Source: Mauremys mutica
Lineage: Eukaryota > Chordata > Testudines > Geoemydidae
Direction: 5' to 3'
DNA: 64,000 bases
Assembly (NCBI RefSeq): GCF_020497125.1
Contig: NC_059087.1
Location: 15,161,925-15,225,924 of the forward strand
Shown: positions 1 through 11,949 of the stretch, one piece after another
How the letters are laid out: each line of letters begins with the position of its first letter
Numbering within the stretch: position 1 is the stretch's first letter
Position numbers and translations under genes: made by a program
The notes under the pieces: generated by a model
What the model was told of the DNA's origin: nothing
The model's input: the letters and a program-made list of their open reading frames with translations, nothing else
Database searches by the model: none

Positions 1-3000
1 GTGCAATCTGTCATTAATTCACCTAATAAATCACAGCATAAGAACAAGAGTCTCCCAAGATTAACATCTATAATCAATTGGGAATTACAACATTGGCTTT
101 CATAGCCAACGCTGATCGTTAAGTCACAGAAAATTTATTACCTTACAAATCTGCTTATAAAAAGTGTGTTGACTTGAAGCCTTTATAGATTGTACGTATT
201 GTTATTGGATATTCGGGGTTTGGGTTTTTTTTGACAAAAGGTTAAATAACGACAGTTATCATGCTCTGAAGTCTCCTTGTATTACAAACTTGACAGGCAG
301 CTGCTTAGTGCGGGTTGTTATTTGTCTGGGAGAATCCTATTAAGAGATGCACATTTACGGTGATTCTCTTCTCCTTGTGAATCTCAAAATCCATTTACTG
401 TGTCAACTGATACATTAAATGTCAGATGGGGGGAAGAAATCTTTAAAGAATCCAAACAAATCAATTTTCATTGGTTTGGGTGCCAGCCAAACTGTCACAG
501 TGGGACATATTTCCCCCCGCCCCGGTTGCAGTAGAAGTAATTCTACTGTGAACACAAAATACAAAGCTATTGTTTAAAAAACGTTTTATTTGTTTTGAAA
601 GAGCAACAAGTATAGCATGCTCTGCATTGTTATGGAGGAGTCAAGTTCAAAGGAAAACACACTCTCTTCACATTGCATATGATACCTTGGGCCCCAATCC
701 TGCAGTAGATTAATGGAACTACTCATGTGATTAAGTTTAAGCACCTTATAGGCATGTGCAGGATCCAGGGCATTGGTCATTTCACTGCAGACTTTGCAAA
801 AGAACCAGTACTTTATGAACATTCTCCACTGGTGGGAGGAAGATAGGTATCCAGTCAGCTTGCATTTATGATCAAACATCATGAGCGGTGTGTGTGGGGG
901 AAGGGGGTCCTTAATTTTGCATAGCTCTAGTTGAAATGGAACAAGGATGTTTTCACAGTCGCTCACCACAAATTAAACCAAAAGCCGAAATGTCTAATAA
1001 AAATTCACCATCTTGACTTGTATTAAAAAAATATATCTTAAAGGTTAGTGTGTTACATCTGTCTGTCACAGTACTTGTGGCCCTGACCACGGTGTTATCT
1101 GAGCATTTGAAATGTGCTTAAATATGCAGGAAGCATATTTTTTAGCTCATAAACAGATGGGATATCAAGGTTCAGGTTTTGGCAAGAGGCAGAGACATGG
1201 TGGGAGGGAGGAAGTTGGGGGGGAATTACTTTCCAATGGTAAAATGAGCCTAGGTGTGTGCTGCTGTTTTATTTAATCTGGCCTAGGAGGTCCTCTCCTA
1301 AGCAGTCTCCTGCTGCACTACTGTCTCACCTCTTAATAAAGGAATCAATACAGATTAAACCAGAGCTGGGATGGAGGCAGCAGGCTGCAAATTAGAAGAT
1401 CAGAGTTTTAGAAGCAAGATTTGGATCCCAGCTCAGTGGAGGCCGAGGGCATTAGCAGAGGTGATGGCAGCATCTGGGGAGTGTGCCAGTTGAGTGCCAT
1501 TCATGGTGCACGCCTGCCATGCAGCTTTGCTGGCAAGAGTCTCTGGTGGAGAGAATACGGGGACGGGGGAGAGGGCACGGGAGAGAGTAGCTTGAAAAAG
1601 AAAGAGGAGACAAGAAACCCAATACAGAATCCCATTGTGGAGAAGGACAATCTGTGCATTGTGTGGAATACGAAAGTGGAAAGATCCAGCCTGAAAAACC
1701 CACCCACTTCTTCCTTAAGGAAATTTGCCTCTTCCCTTGCTGGTGGCACCTCAGGGTTAAAGTCCCTTTGCATTTACATGCATTCCACAGCAGTGGAGCC
1801 GGCAGCAGCCTGCACACTTGACATGGAGAGCCCCTTTGTGCTCCCAGCTCCCGCATGAGCAGTGGGTCAGCGAGTGAGCAGAGTATGAATAAGCAGCTCC
1901 TGTGTCGTCTTGTGTCTCTCTGATCCCTGGAACAAAACCAGCATAGGAAAGGCAGCGAGGCAATGCCAAGGCCTCCTAAATGTCACAGTAATGTCAGCAG
2001 CCCCAGGAATGGAGCAGCCTCCAAAGAGCAAAAAGCTTTGTAATATTTATAGAAACAGAATCTGTTAAAAATACATTTGCCTGTCATAGTTCAGCCATTC
2101 GGAATCCTCTCGCTCTTTTCAACTTTGGAGACCAGGTGGCGGGTTGGGGCTGAGTTTGTTTTCTTGGCATCTGTTGTGGTTTGAGGTTAAGATGTTCGTT
2201 AAAGCACATGTAGCCAATCAGGATCCTGTCAGGTGTAAATGTGACAATTTAGTACTTCATACACCAATAACAGGGGTGGCGCCTTCCATCCTTAGGGGAT
2301 CAAAGTACTTTATAGGCCTTGATGGAATAAGCCTCTCGCCAATCAGCCAATCAGTAAATCGGAGGAGGCAGTGTTGTTATGCTATGTACAGTCATTCCAG
2401 ATAAACCTGTCTCTAATCCCAGGGATTGCCATACCTCCAGTCCACAGCGTTTGCCCATTTAGAGTTCCAGACCTTCAACTTTCGGTAGGCAGCTAACATC
2501 CCAACCTGAATGGGCCGACAGCATTCCTTGGCATAGACACAGTCTGCTTGAATGGCTGCCCAAGATCATCTCCATGCGCTACTGTGAGTGACTTTGGCTG
2601 GTGGCACATGTTAGAGTGCTGCCATTCCCTTTGGATAGGTACGAATTGTATTTTACACCCACCCACGCTCTCTTACAAGAAATTCTCTCTCTGTAATGCT
2701 TTTTTGCATTCACTTGTCCAGACCCCCATTCCTACACTGCCAAGCCACAGCACCGAAGCCACGGTCCTTCCAGCCAAGGAGTGGCTCCTTTTAAACATAG
2801 TCAGTGCTGCACCAAGCGCTGCTAACAGATATGCTGCTAAATGATGCAGTTTACCTCTACCGTTACGAGTTTCAGTCACTGCTTTGGGTGAGCAAGAGAC
2901 TGGAACGTTCATCAGATCTTCCTGGTCTCCAGTTTGGTGCTACAGAGACCTGAGTTTGCTCAAACTCTGCTGATCCAGTTGTCAGAGCTGTGTTTGTGTG

Positions 3001-3015
3001 AATGAAAAGAGATAC
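1..3015. other. gene-free stretch, mostly unique sequence
   Basis: No convincing exon, RNA gene or clear transposon is seen. The first 480 bases are AT-rich and repeat-poor. The open frames of 60-145 codons in this stretch overlap each other on both strands, lack recognisable motifs and look like chance. The open frames at 1421-1858 lie in a mixed-composition tract with no splice context that I can support. Confidence 0.55.
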
Positions 3016-3018
3016 ACA

Positions 3019-3327
3019 GGCCTGGTCTACACTGGGGGTTGGGGGGAGGGGAAGAATAGATCTAAGATATGCAACTTCAGCTACGAGAATAGTGTAGCTG
3101 AAGTTGGCGTATCTTAGATAGACTTAAATTGACTTACTTCACGTCCTTGTGGTGCGGGATTGATGGCCGCCACTCCCCCGTCGACTCGGTTTCTGCCTCT
3201 CGCCCTGGTGGAGTTCCAGAGTCGACAGGGAGCGCATTCAGGGATCAGTGTATCGCATCTAGACTAGACACAGTACATCGATCCCCGATAGATCTATCAC
3301 TACCCGATGGGTAGTGTAGACATACCC
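3019..3327 (+). mobile_element. Harbinger-like MITE, copy 1
   Basis: This is a 309-bp non-autonomous DNA element without coding capacity. It starts with GGCCTGGTCTACACT and ends with AGTGTAGACATACCC, so the termini are inverted repeats. The 3-bp ACA at 3016-3018 is repeated at 3328-3330 as a target-site duplication. Positions about 3060-3120 form a hairpin: two arms of the type ATCTAAGATA..CTTCAGCTAC that are near-perfect inverted copies. Two further copies lie in reverse orientation at 13267-13532 and 56421-56720. Three-base TSDs point to the PIF/Harbinger group; that assignment is inference. Confidence 0.8.
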
Positions 3328-3330
3328 ACA

Positions 3331-4421
3331 CTCAGGGTTAGCCTCTAGATCACCTGCAGTCAACATCTGTTTCTGGAGGAGATGTAAATTGGGAGAGGGC
3401 TTATCTCCAGTTGGGCAGAGGGAAATTATTCTTTTCTGTGCATTTCACTCTGAAATATTTTAGGGTGCCAGAGCCCCTGAATAGTTAGTGGTACTTGCCT
3501 GTCACTGGGCCTAATTCTCTGTTACACCAGGGCTGCTTTACACAACTCTGTCAGCATAGGGTGACCCTTAGTGAGTGGACATGGCCTCCCAAGACTACTG
3601 CCTGGGCAGGGAGCCTCTCCAGCTAGTGTAGAACTGGAGTGTGGTGTCTCTGCTGGCCCTGCTCCCAGCATAGGGGGCAGATCGGAGTGTGGCACTGCAC
3701 TACAGCGATTTGCTCTTTCCCGGGGCCCATAGGAGGCCCTGAGACTGCTCTGGGGGCTGGGTAGATCATGGCCCTAGCACGTGAGAAATACAAAGTTGGC
3801 TTAAAGACGTCTTTGTCCCCTCACCCATTCCCTGCTCCGAGTGCAGGAATGGAGCAGCTGAGAATCAGACCCACTCAGCACGACTTCACTTCATTTGCTC
3901 GTGATGGCTGTAGAGTGGATGGATGGAGCCACACCACTTATTGGAGTAATCGTGGTTCGCAGCAGGTAGTGGGAGCTTTGATTATAGTATATTATTTTCC
4001 TACTGACCATTTGACTATAAGTAGCAAAGGACGGTTTTAAAAAGTCCTTTTAAAATTAATTTCAGGATCTGTAGAGATATAAAATTTGTACTTTTCCCTC
4101 CGGCCTATCCCTAACAAGCCTACTGTACCTGACTATGGCACACAGCATGCAGCAGTATTAGCTGTGTGATTTTCTTTGTTTTGTTTCACCAATCTCTCTC
4201 TCTCTAGTGGGGAAATTGCTTTGGGTGATGGGGAGAGAAGGTGGAGGAAGATTAACTGAGTGTTTATCCACCTTAGTGCCCTACTGATAGAAAATATTTT
4301 GAGTATTTGATGCACAGTAGCTACTGTTTGCATAAATCTGCTACTGACTCAAATGGGTATATTTATTTCTGGTACCAAGTTATTGGTGATGCATAGCACA
4401 ACTACCTAGTCCTTTCTTTTA
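3331..4421. other. no gene seen
   Basis: Unique-looking sequence with short chance open frames only. No splice-flanked coding segment or repeat family is recognised. Confidence 0.5.
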
Positions 4422-4654
4422 GGCTGTCGTGTAGACATAGCCAATGTTGGCAGAATTTATATCGCTTAGGGGTATGAATATTCCACACACCCACCCACCC
4501 CCGAGTGACATAAGTTACACCAACATAAGCATTCGTGTGCACAGCTCATGGAGGTGGGTTTTATTTATACCATCAGCATAGAGCATCTTCACCATATGCG
4601 GTGCAGTTGTATTGGTACAGCTGCGCCATTGCAGCGCTGTACGTGTAGACATCC
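4422..4654. mobile_element. degenerate MITE with GTGTAGACA termini
   Basis: The segment begins near GGCTGTCGTGTAGACATAGCC-like bases and ends with CGCTGTACGTGTAGACATCC. Its interior has GCAGTTGTATTGGTACAGCTGCGCC, an inverted-repeat-rich core of the type seen in other 'TGTCTACAC' elements in this window. The two ends do not pair cleanly and no TSD is found, so this is an old or rearranged copy. The boundaries are approximate. Confidence 0.4.
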
Positions 4655-5489
4655 TTTGTGAGTGAACCATTAGACCTGCTTCTCTGTTGTTTGGTCAATA
4701 GGCCAACCCCTGTTTGACTGCCGGTGACTGCAGAGTATGCTTCCCTGTGCTCTTTTTGAATCATCAGTTTTGAAAGGTGAGAAATATAGAGGTTGAACGG
4801 TACCAATGTTGTCAGGTCTCAGGAGGGAGTTGTAAATTGCCTGCTCCAAAACACCAATGCAAAATGCTGACTTCTAGTGCTTGGAGATGGAAAAGCCGAA
4901 ACACCAAGGCAGGATGATCTTTGTTTTTACTGTTGCTCTGGCTGAAAAAATGCCATTGCTTTGACTCATTAACTCACTGAAATATGTGAGAAGTCTCATA
5001 ATAAAAGCTCTGCTCTCCTGCAACCTGGGAGGAAACTATTCGATTAAAATAAATCTTACAAATGAATGTAATGAATTGTGTTTGGGGCTGTACAGGGATA
5101 CATTAATCCACATACGATTTCTCAACAGCTATTTGTGCGCGTGCTAGCAAACTGCACAGTAAATGAGGGGGACTGCTAAGGATTTCACCAAATGCATGTG
5201 AATTAGACGCCAGGCTGCTTGAGGCAAGCACTGCCTCTTGCTATGGCCTTGATTGTGCAACATGAGGTGCCTGGTGTAGGCCTGGTGATGTCACATTACA
5301 GGATCGATGCCTGTGTTTGTACAGCACTGAGCAGGCTGGTGATATTCAGTAAGTAATTCCCCCGTCACACTGCCGTGACAGACTGGGAATGAACATTCTC
5401 TTACAGTTCTTCAGAAAAGCCTTTTGTGCTCTGTTCATATTGCAGAGCATGTGGTCCAATTTAGTGATTTAAAAAAAAAAAAAGGGGGA
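4655..5489. other. no gene seen
   Basis: Mixed-composition non-coding DNA. An A-run (5470-5483) precedes the SINE relic that follows. Confidence 0.5.
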
Positions 5490-5668
5490 TTGAGGAGATC
5501 TGGGTTCGCTGTCTAGCTCAGATGTCTTGCTTGTCCTGGAACAGGTTCCTGTGCCTTGGTTTCCCTCTCTGTAAAAATGTGGATAATCTGGATCTACCTG
5601 GCCGGGATGATGTGAGATTTAATTAGTGTTTGCAGAGCCATTTGATACTGTACAGGAGTGTAGAGCAT
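5490..5668 (+). repeat. MIR-like (CORE) SINE relic
   Basis: The order of pieces matches the MIR/CORE-SINE layout: a B-box-like CTGGGTTCGCTGTC, then CCTTGGTTTCCCTCTCTGTAAA, then GTGTTTGCAGAGCC-like sequence. Divergence is high, as expected of an ancient amniote SINE. No TSD remains. The family name is from general knowledge of the MIR consensus. Confidence 0.65.
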
Positions 5669-6900
5669 TTTGGTGTCACATGGGGAAATTGAGAGCAACA
5701 CAGTGACAATCCTTGCCTTCCCCCCCTGCCCCTACCCTAAATATTTTTAGGAATTGTGGGGACCCTTTTAACCATGAAGGGGATTTTCCAATCCAGCGGG
5801 AGATAAACTATCCAGGAGTAGTGAGTAAACCGAGGAGGCGATGTCCCTTTAAAACAGCAGCTGCTGCCAAGGTCTGAATGCTGTGGTCACTAAATCATTT
5901 AGAGCTGTGCTATAGCTGAGGGCTTCCAGCATAGCCTTTTGTTGCTGTCACACAGTGGGATCTGGAGGGAGGCCAGGGCTGCAGGCGCCTATTGTGTGAG
6001 CAGGCCGCACATCTGCAGTGGAAGGCGAATGCTGGATGTCAGCTGCCTGAATAAAACTCTTCAAAAGTGGGTGTTGTAAGGGCCTGAAAAGGAGGCAGTG
6101 AGGTTTTTTTTTTTATGGTGCAGCCTGGTGGTTCAGGTTTCAGGCCATGTTTGAATGTTGATATTCCCATAGTTAACTTTACTGCAAGCTTTTAAATCTT
6201 TTTTTTTTTTTTTCAGCAGAGGGGGTGGTGGCAGTGAGGGAAGAACAGCCAGAATCTTTATAACTGTAATAGACTGCAACAAAAGGGTCCATTCACTTCT
6301 TGATGAACCAGGGCTTTACGTGCGTTAAATCCCCACCATGTACTGAGAGGTGAAAAATTGAGCGATGAATAGTGAAAAGAATCCTCCATTCCCCCCCTCC
6401 CCCCCCCCCCGGCCAATACGCAGCACCTGACATTGCTGTGTAGTAATTGGGAATCAGCAGACCTCCCAGGTTGGAGTGGGTCGGAATGTGTTTCTGCTCT
6501 TCATTTCACCAAAACTTTATACACAAGCTGCAGGAACTTGTATGGTTTTCTATGATTTTTTTTTTAATTGGTTCAGATGTTTACAAACATATAGCCCACC
6601 AAATCAGGAGGAGGAGGAGGTAGGTGAGTCATTTCTAGAACAAACAACACAAATATCCAAAACACAAGGCCTGGTAATAACAGGGAAGGCTTAACTACCT
6701 AGCCATCTGTTGGAAAAGTAATGCAGCAAAACACACAATTGTCACTACGGTCTTGGAATGTACTGGGGACAAATTCTTGTTTCAGAAGGTGGAGGACAGC
6801 CATTTTGGACTTGATTCTGACTAACACAGAATTGCGCGTTTGAAGAAGGAAGGCAATTGGGGTGAAAATGATCATGAAATGATAAATATCATGATTCCAA
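5669..6900. other. no gene seen; homopolymer runs
   Basis: Contains a T-run at about 6199-6213 and a C-rich run at about 6391-6410. No coding or transposon signal that I can support. Confidence 0.5.
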
Positions 6901-7051
6901 GGGCATGTCTTCATTAGCAACGTTAAAGCACTGGTGCACTGTCTACACTGCCACTTTACAACGCTGAAACTTGCAGTGCTCGGGGGGCTGTTTTTTCACA
7001 CCCCTGAGCGAGAAAGTTGCAGTTCTGTAAAGTGGCAGTGTAGACAAGCCC
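6901..7051. mobile_element. short Harbinger-like MITE
   Basis: A 151-bp element. It starts with GGGCATGTCTTCATT and ends with CAGTGTAGACAAGCCC. Interior segments 6940-6965 and 7023-7045 are inverted copies (CTACACTGCCACTTTAC against GTAAAGTGGCAGTGTAG), giving a long stem. The flanking triplets CAA and TTA do not match, so the TSD has decayed or the ends are slightly off. Confidence 0.65.
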
Positions 7052-7538
7052 TTAGGAAAGGAAGGGGAGAGACCCCCAGAATAAAGACTATGACAAAGCA
7101 GACTTTAACAGATCCAGAGAACTGATAGATACAGTCCCATGGGAAGAACCCTAGGGGATTAACGTTCAGGAGAGTTGGCAATTTCTCCATGAGACAGTAT
7201 TAAAGGCCAGCTACACACTATCTCAATGCGCAGGAAAAGTAGGAAGACTAGTAGAGGCCAATATGGCTCTATAGGGTTACCATATTTCAGGTTCCCAAAA
7301 AGATGACACTGGGGGAACGAGCAGGAGAGGGTGGGGAGAGCTCGAGAAGGTTACAGTTGGGTGTTCTGAAGAGGGGTATGTGTGTACTGGGGGCGGAATA
7401 CCTGCAGTGCTGCTCCCCATCACGGTGTGGAGGGGCGGCTGGTGCAAGCCCAGAAGCCAGTGCTAGCTGTCAGTCAGTGCCTCTCTGCCAGATCACCTTG
7501 TCGGGCTGAGAACCAGGGCTGCGTTCCAGAGTTACATC
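7052..7538. other. no gene seen
   Basis: Non-coding. The sequence from about 7275 (AGGGTTACCATATTTCAG) resembles the start of a dispersed repeat seen in reptile genomes, but I cannot find a matching end. Confidence 0.4.
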
Positions 7539-8599
7539 TGGCAAGGGACATAAAAGGCAATAATCTTCAAATACATTAGGAGCAAGAGAAAGATGGAGAA
7601 AAGGAGTTGAAGCGGGGAAGGATGACAAACGAGAGGCTGAGGGGTTTAATGCCTATTTTGCTTCATTCTTCACTAAAAAGGTTAATTGTGACAAGCTATT
7701 TAACACAGTTAATATTAACAACAAGCGGGAAGCAACACAAGCCAGAATAGAAACAGAACAGTTTAAAGAATATTTAGGTAAATTACGTGTATTCAGGGCA
7801 GCAGAGGCTGATGAATTTTATCTTAGGGTACTTAAGGAACTAGCTGGAGCAATCTCAGAGCAGTTAGTAATTATCTTATAGAACTTACGGAAGACAAGTG
7901 AGGTCCCAGAGGACTGGAGAAGGGCAAACACAATACCTCTCTTTAAACAGGGGAACAGAGAGGATCTGGAGAATTATAGACCTGTCAGCCTAACTTTGAT
8001 ACCTGGAAAGATACTGGAATAAATTATTAAACAATCTGTGAGCACCTACAGGATAATAAGGTAATAAGTAATAGCCAAATCATGTCAAACCAGTTCCCTT
8101 TTTTGACAGGATTACTGGCCTAGTGGATAAAGGGGGAAACAGTAGGTGTGATCTATCTTGATATTTAGTACGGTTTCTGACACAGACTCACATGACATTC
8201 TCATAAGTAAGCTAGGGAAATGTGGTCTAGATGAAATTACTATAAAGTGGGGTCATAACTGGTTAAACGACCATATTCAGAGTAGTTATCAGTGGTTTGC
8301 TAACAAACGGGGAGGATGTATCTAATGAGATCCCACAGGGGGGTCTGTTCTGGGTCAGATACTACTCAGTAATTTTCATGAATGATTTGGATAGTGCAGT
8401 GGAGAGGATGCTTATAAAATTTGTGGATAACAGCAAGAAAGGAGGGTTTGCAAGCACTTTGAAAGACAGAATTAGAATTCAAAACAACCTTCAGAAATTA
8501 AAGAATTGATCTGAAATCAACAAGACGAAATTCAGTACAGGCAAGTGCCCTAAGAAGGAAAAATCAAATGCACAGCGATAAAATGGGGAGTAATGGCTA
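7539..8599 (+). mobile_element. CR1 LINE, 5' portion of an interrupted copy
   Basis: Degenerate CR1 reverse-transcriptase sequence, 5' truncated. It aligns by eye with the longer copy at 33605-35491: 'GACATAAA..G..A' start, GAGGTCCCAGAGGACTGGA, AATTATAGACCTGTCAGCCTAAC, ATCTTGATATTTAGTACGG and CCACAGGGGGGTCTG in the same order. It has many stops and frameshifts and cannot encode a working enzyme. It is cut at 8599 by a younger LINE and resumes at 12721. The last 15 bases (8585-8599) are the left TSD copy. Confidence 0.88.
8585..8599. repeat. left 15-bp target-site duplication
   Basis: GGGGAGTAATGGCTA, identical to 12706-12720. It is CR1 sequence duplicated when the 4.1-kb LINE inserted. Joining the bases on either side restores a continuous CR1 reading. 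Confidence 0.95.
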
Positions 8600-8643
8600 T
8601 GATGATGTTCGTCCATCGTTTTCGAAGAAGACCTTAACATCTA

Positions 8644-11600
8644 TCAGGTTGTGAGCTGTCCACAGTGCGTCCGCAAATGGCTGGTAAGGCCAATACGGGC
8701 ACGGAATGTTCTGCCACATGTCAGGCAGACATGCGTGGGCACCACTGTTACAACATTTGCAGCTCTGGCTTTACGGAGTGCTCGCTTCTCTTGTGCTAGT
8801 GTTATCCTTCTAGCTTCAGATGTCTGGCAGCCTTGGTGGATCAGCGTACGCCATGTCGATCGGTCTTGTGCCAGGGTTTCCCAGGAGGTGATGTCGATAT
8901 CCAGGGACTTAAGAGAGGCTTTCAGCGTATCTTTGTATCGCTTCTTTTGTCCCCCGTGCGATCGCTTTCCTTGAGACAGCTCACCATAGAAGAGCTGTTT
9001 GGGGATGCGGTGGTCTGGCATCCTCACAACATGGCCTGCCCAGCGTGTCTGGGCTTTCATAAGCAGAGTGTAAACTGATGGCAGGCCTGCTCTGGAAAGG
9101 ACTTCTGTGTCAGGCACCTTATCCTGCCACCGAATCCTCAGAAGTCTGCGGAGGCAAGTCGTGTGGAAGTGGTTCAATTGCCTAGCGTGCCTCCTGTATA
9201 CAGTCCAGGTCTCACTGGCATACATCAAGGTAGTTAGCACTACTGCTCGGTAGACTTTAAGCTTTGTAGCAAGGCTTATTCCACGGCGGTCCCACACGTT
9301 GGTCAGCAGTCCGCCAAATGCAGAGCTTGCCTTGGCGATTCTGCAGTTGACCTCGATGTCAATTGTCACTGCACGGGAGAGGGTGCTGCCAAGGTATGTA
9401 AATTGGTCCACTGCTTGCAGCTTTTGCCCCTTCACTGTGATGATGGACTCTTGGTGTTGGGCTTTCGGAGCTGGCTGGTGCATCACTTCGGTTTTCTTTA
9501 TGTTGATAAGAAGGCCAAAGTTATCGCATGCTGCTGCGAATTTGTCCATGCTGGCTTGCATTTCCTGCTCTGATCCAGCATTCAGGGCACAATCGTCAGC
9601 AAAAAGGAGGTCTCGTAGCACAGTCTCCTTTATCTTGGTGACAGCCTGGAGTCTTCGCAGGTTGAACAGTTTCCCATCAGTCCTGTATCTCAGGCTGACT
9701 CCCAAGGAACTGTTCTGAAAGGCGTCTGACAGCATGGCTGAAAACATCATGCTGAACAGGGTCGGTGCCAACACACACCCTTGCTTGACGCCATTTGTGA
9801 CGGGAAAGGCCTCTGAAGCTTCTCCGTCGTCCAGAACACGAGCCGTCATGCCGTCGTGGAACTGACGTACCATCAGGATGAATCTATCAGGGCACCCAAA
9901 CTTCGACATGATACGCCACAGACCTTCACGACTGACAGTGTCAAAAGCCTTAGTGAGATCCACAAAGATGGTGTACAGTTCACGATTCTGCTCTTGACAC
10001 TTCTCTTGGAGCTGTCGGACTGCGAAGATCATGTCCACAGTGCCACGCTCTTTACGAAAGCCGCACTGTGTCTCGGGTAATAGACCCTGTTCCAGGTGGT
10101 CAATCAGGCGATTCAGCAACACTCGTGCAAGGATCTTGCCTGCGCTGGAAAGCAATGATATTCCTCTATGATTGTCGCAGACTTTTCGATTTCCTTTCCT
10201 CTTGTAGAGGTGTACGATGGATGCATCTTTCAATTCCTGAGGAATAGACCCTTGATTCCAGAAGGACTGAAACAGTTGAGTGAGTTTGTCAACAAGCACT
10301 GCACCACCATCCTTATAAACTTCTGCTGGGATCGCATCAGATCCTGAGGCCTTGCCACTGGACAGCTGGCTGATGGCCTGTAGGATTTCAGACTCTGATG
10401 GTGGAACGTCCAGACTGTGGTTGATATCCGCCTGGGGCATTCTATCAATCGCCTCGTTATTAATGGAAGATGGGCGGTTCAGTACAGATTGAAAATGCTC
10501 AGCCCAACGCTGTAGAATCAGAGTCTTCTCAGTAATGAGAGTTACACCATCTAAATCCAGTAAAGGAGAGCTCCCTGAGGGCCGAGGTCCGTACAAGGAT
10601 CTGAGGGCTTCGTAGAACCGTTTGGCATCGTTTCTATCAGCAAACATCTGGATTTCACCTGCCTTGGCACTCAACCAGGAGTCCTGCATCTTGCGAAGCT
10701 TGTTCTGTACGGTCCTGCGAGTGTTGTTAAAGGCATTTTTCTTAGCTGATGACGACGGGTCGTTCTGATGAGCACGGTAAAGGCGGTGCTTTTCAGCAAG
10801 TAAGGCCTTGATCTCTTCATCGTTTTCATCAAACCAGTCCTGCTGTTTCCTGTGTGAGGGTCCAAGAACCTTTAGTGCAGAAGAGTGCACAATATTCCGG
10901 AAGCGTTCCCAGTCCTTCTCAGCATTTTCCTCTAATTGCAGCTCTAAGAGTTGGTTGTCAAGATCTTCTGCTAGTAAAGCTGCTGTATTGGGGTTCCTCA
11001 GTTTACTGACGTTAATCTTTTTCACCACAGCTCTGTTTCCCTGCGGACGTCTCTTTGGCTTGATGTAAAGGCTTAATTTAGAGATGATGAGTCTATGATC
11101 AGTCCAACAGTCAGCACTCGGCATGGCCTTAGTCACCCTTACATCCTGTCTATCTTTCCTCCGCACGATGACATAATCAATGAGATGCCAGTGCTTGGAG
11201 CGTGGATGCATCCAGGACGTCTTTTTGCGAGTGGGCAGGCGGAAGATAGTATTGGTAATGATCAGATCATGAGCCACACATGTCTTCAGGAGTAGTAGGC
11301 CATTGCTGTTACATTTGCCGATTCCATTTTTTCCAATGACGCCATCCCAGGCAGAGTGATCAGATCCTACTCTCGCGTTAAAATCGCCAAGTAGAATCAG
11401 CCTGTCGGTACGCTTCACGGATGAGAGTAGGGCATCAAGATCTTCATAAAACTTGTCCTTTACTTCATCCGGATTCGTCATTGTGGGTGCGTAAGCGCTG
11501 ATTAGTATAGCTTGCTTTCCTCTCGGTAGTGGAAGATGCAGTGTCATGAGTCGGTCGTTCACACCCTTGGGAAGACTGGCAAATTTGCGGACAAGTTGAT

Positions 11601-11949
11601 TCTTAACCGCAAAGCCAACTCCAGATTCACGACGTTCGTCACTGCTACGTCCACACCAGAAGAATGTGTAACCACCCCCTATTTCTGTGAGCTGACCTTC
11701 GTTGGCTAGACGAGTTTCACACAAGGCTGCAATATCGATGTTAAATCTTGCGAGCTCTCTAGCGACCAGGGCTGTTCTTCTTTCTGGTCGATCTGCTGAG
11801 GGGTTATCTTGAAGCGTGCGTACGTTCCATGTACCAATAATGAGTGGTGTCACCTTGCGGTTTGTTATTTGAAGTTTTGTTGTTCGACCGCATAAGATGG
11901 GATCCCCTCCAGCCGCGGTAAGCTGGCCAGGGTTCTGTGAAGCAAACAA
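8644..11949 (-). CDS. LINE ORF: endonuclease / reverse transcriptase / C2H2 finger polyprotein
   Basis: This is a single 1101-residue open frame with no stop. Residues about 36-290 are an AP-type endonuclease: GTWNVRT (Asn42), CETR (Glu79 region), LLGDFNARVG (Asp189, Asn191) and TDHRLI (Asp284, His285), which nick the target. Residues about 515-860 are reverse transcriptase: GISLLS, CGFRKERGT, FVDLTKAFD (catalytic Asp664), GVKQGC, FADD (Asp785, Asp786) and TYLGSTLS. A thumb-like region has WAGHVVRMPDHR at 970-981. Residues 1075-1095 form a classical C-x2-C-x12-H-x3-H finger (Cys1075, Cys1078, His1091, His1095). All core catalytic residues are present. The annotated start codon at 11947-11949 is TTG, with an in-frame stop two codons upstream, and the first internal Met is residue 135, inside the endonuclease. 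Initiation is therefore unclear: non-AUG start, an upstream frameshift or a lost ATG. Confidence 0.92.
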   Translation of the reverse strand: MFASQNPGQLTAAGGDPILCGRTTKLQITNRKVTPLIIGTWNVRTLQDNPSADRPERRTALVARELARFNIDIAALCETRLANEGQLTEIGGGYTFFWCGRSSDERRESGVGFAVKNQLVRKFASLPKGVNDRLMTLHLPLPRGKQAILISAYAPTMTNPDEVKDKFYEDLDALLSSVKRTDRLILLGDFNARVGSDHSAWDGVIGKNGIGKCNSNGLLLLKTCVAHDLIITNTIFRLPTRKKTSWMHPRSKHWHLIDYVIVRRKDRQDVRVTKAMPSADCWTDHRLIISKLSLYIKPKRRPQGNRAVVKKINVSKLRNPNTAALLAEDLDNQLLELQLEENAEKDWERFRNIVHSSALKVLGPSHRKQQDWFDENDEEIKALLAEKHRLYRAHQNDPSSSAKKNAFNNTRRTVQNKLRKMQDSWLSAKAGEIQMFADRNDAKRFYEALRSLYGPRPSGSSPLLDLDGVTLITEKTLILQRWAEHFQSVLNRPSSINNEAIDRMPQADINHSLDVPPSESEILQAISQLSSGKASGSDAIPAEVYKDGGAVLVDKLTQLFQSFWNQGSIPQELKDASIVHLYKRKGNRKVCDNHRGISLLSSAGKILARVLLNRLIDHLEQGLLPETQCGFRKERGTVDMIFAVRQLQEKCQEQNRELYTIFVDLTKAFDTVSREGLWRIMSKFGCPDRFILMVRQFHDGMTARVLDDGEASEAFPVTNGVKQGCVLAPTLFSMMFSAMLSDAFQNSSLGVSLRYRTDGKLFNLRRLQAVTKIKETVLRDLLFADDCALNAGSEQEMQASMDKFAAACDNFGLLINIKKTEVMHQPAPKAQHQESIITVKGQKLQAVDQFTYLGSTLSRAVTIDIEVNCRIAKASSAFGGLLTNVWDRRGISLATKLKVYRAVVLTTLMYASETWTVYRRHARQLNHFHTTCLRRLLRIRWQDKVPDTEVLSRAGLPSVYTLLMKAQTRWAGHVVRMPDHRIPKQLFYGELSQGKRSHGGQKKRYKDTLKASLKSLDIDITSWETLAQDRSTWRTLIHQGCQTSEARRITLAQEKRALRKARAANVVTVVPTHVCLTCGRTFRARIGLTSHLRTHCGQLTT

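Noticed and set aside
1421..1858. Overlapping 145- and 134-codon frames on opposite strands
   Set aside because: Both strands being open at once suggests composition, not coding; no motif or exon boundary.
8651..11295. Open frames on the plus strand across the intact LINE
   Set aside because: They are antisense shadows of the 1101-residue minus-strand frame and have no motifs.
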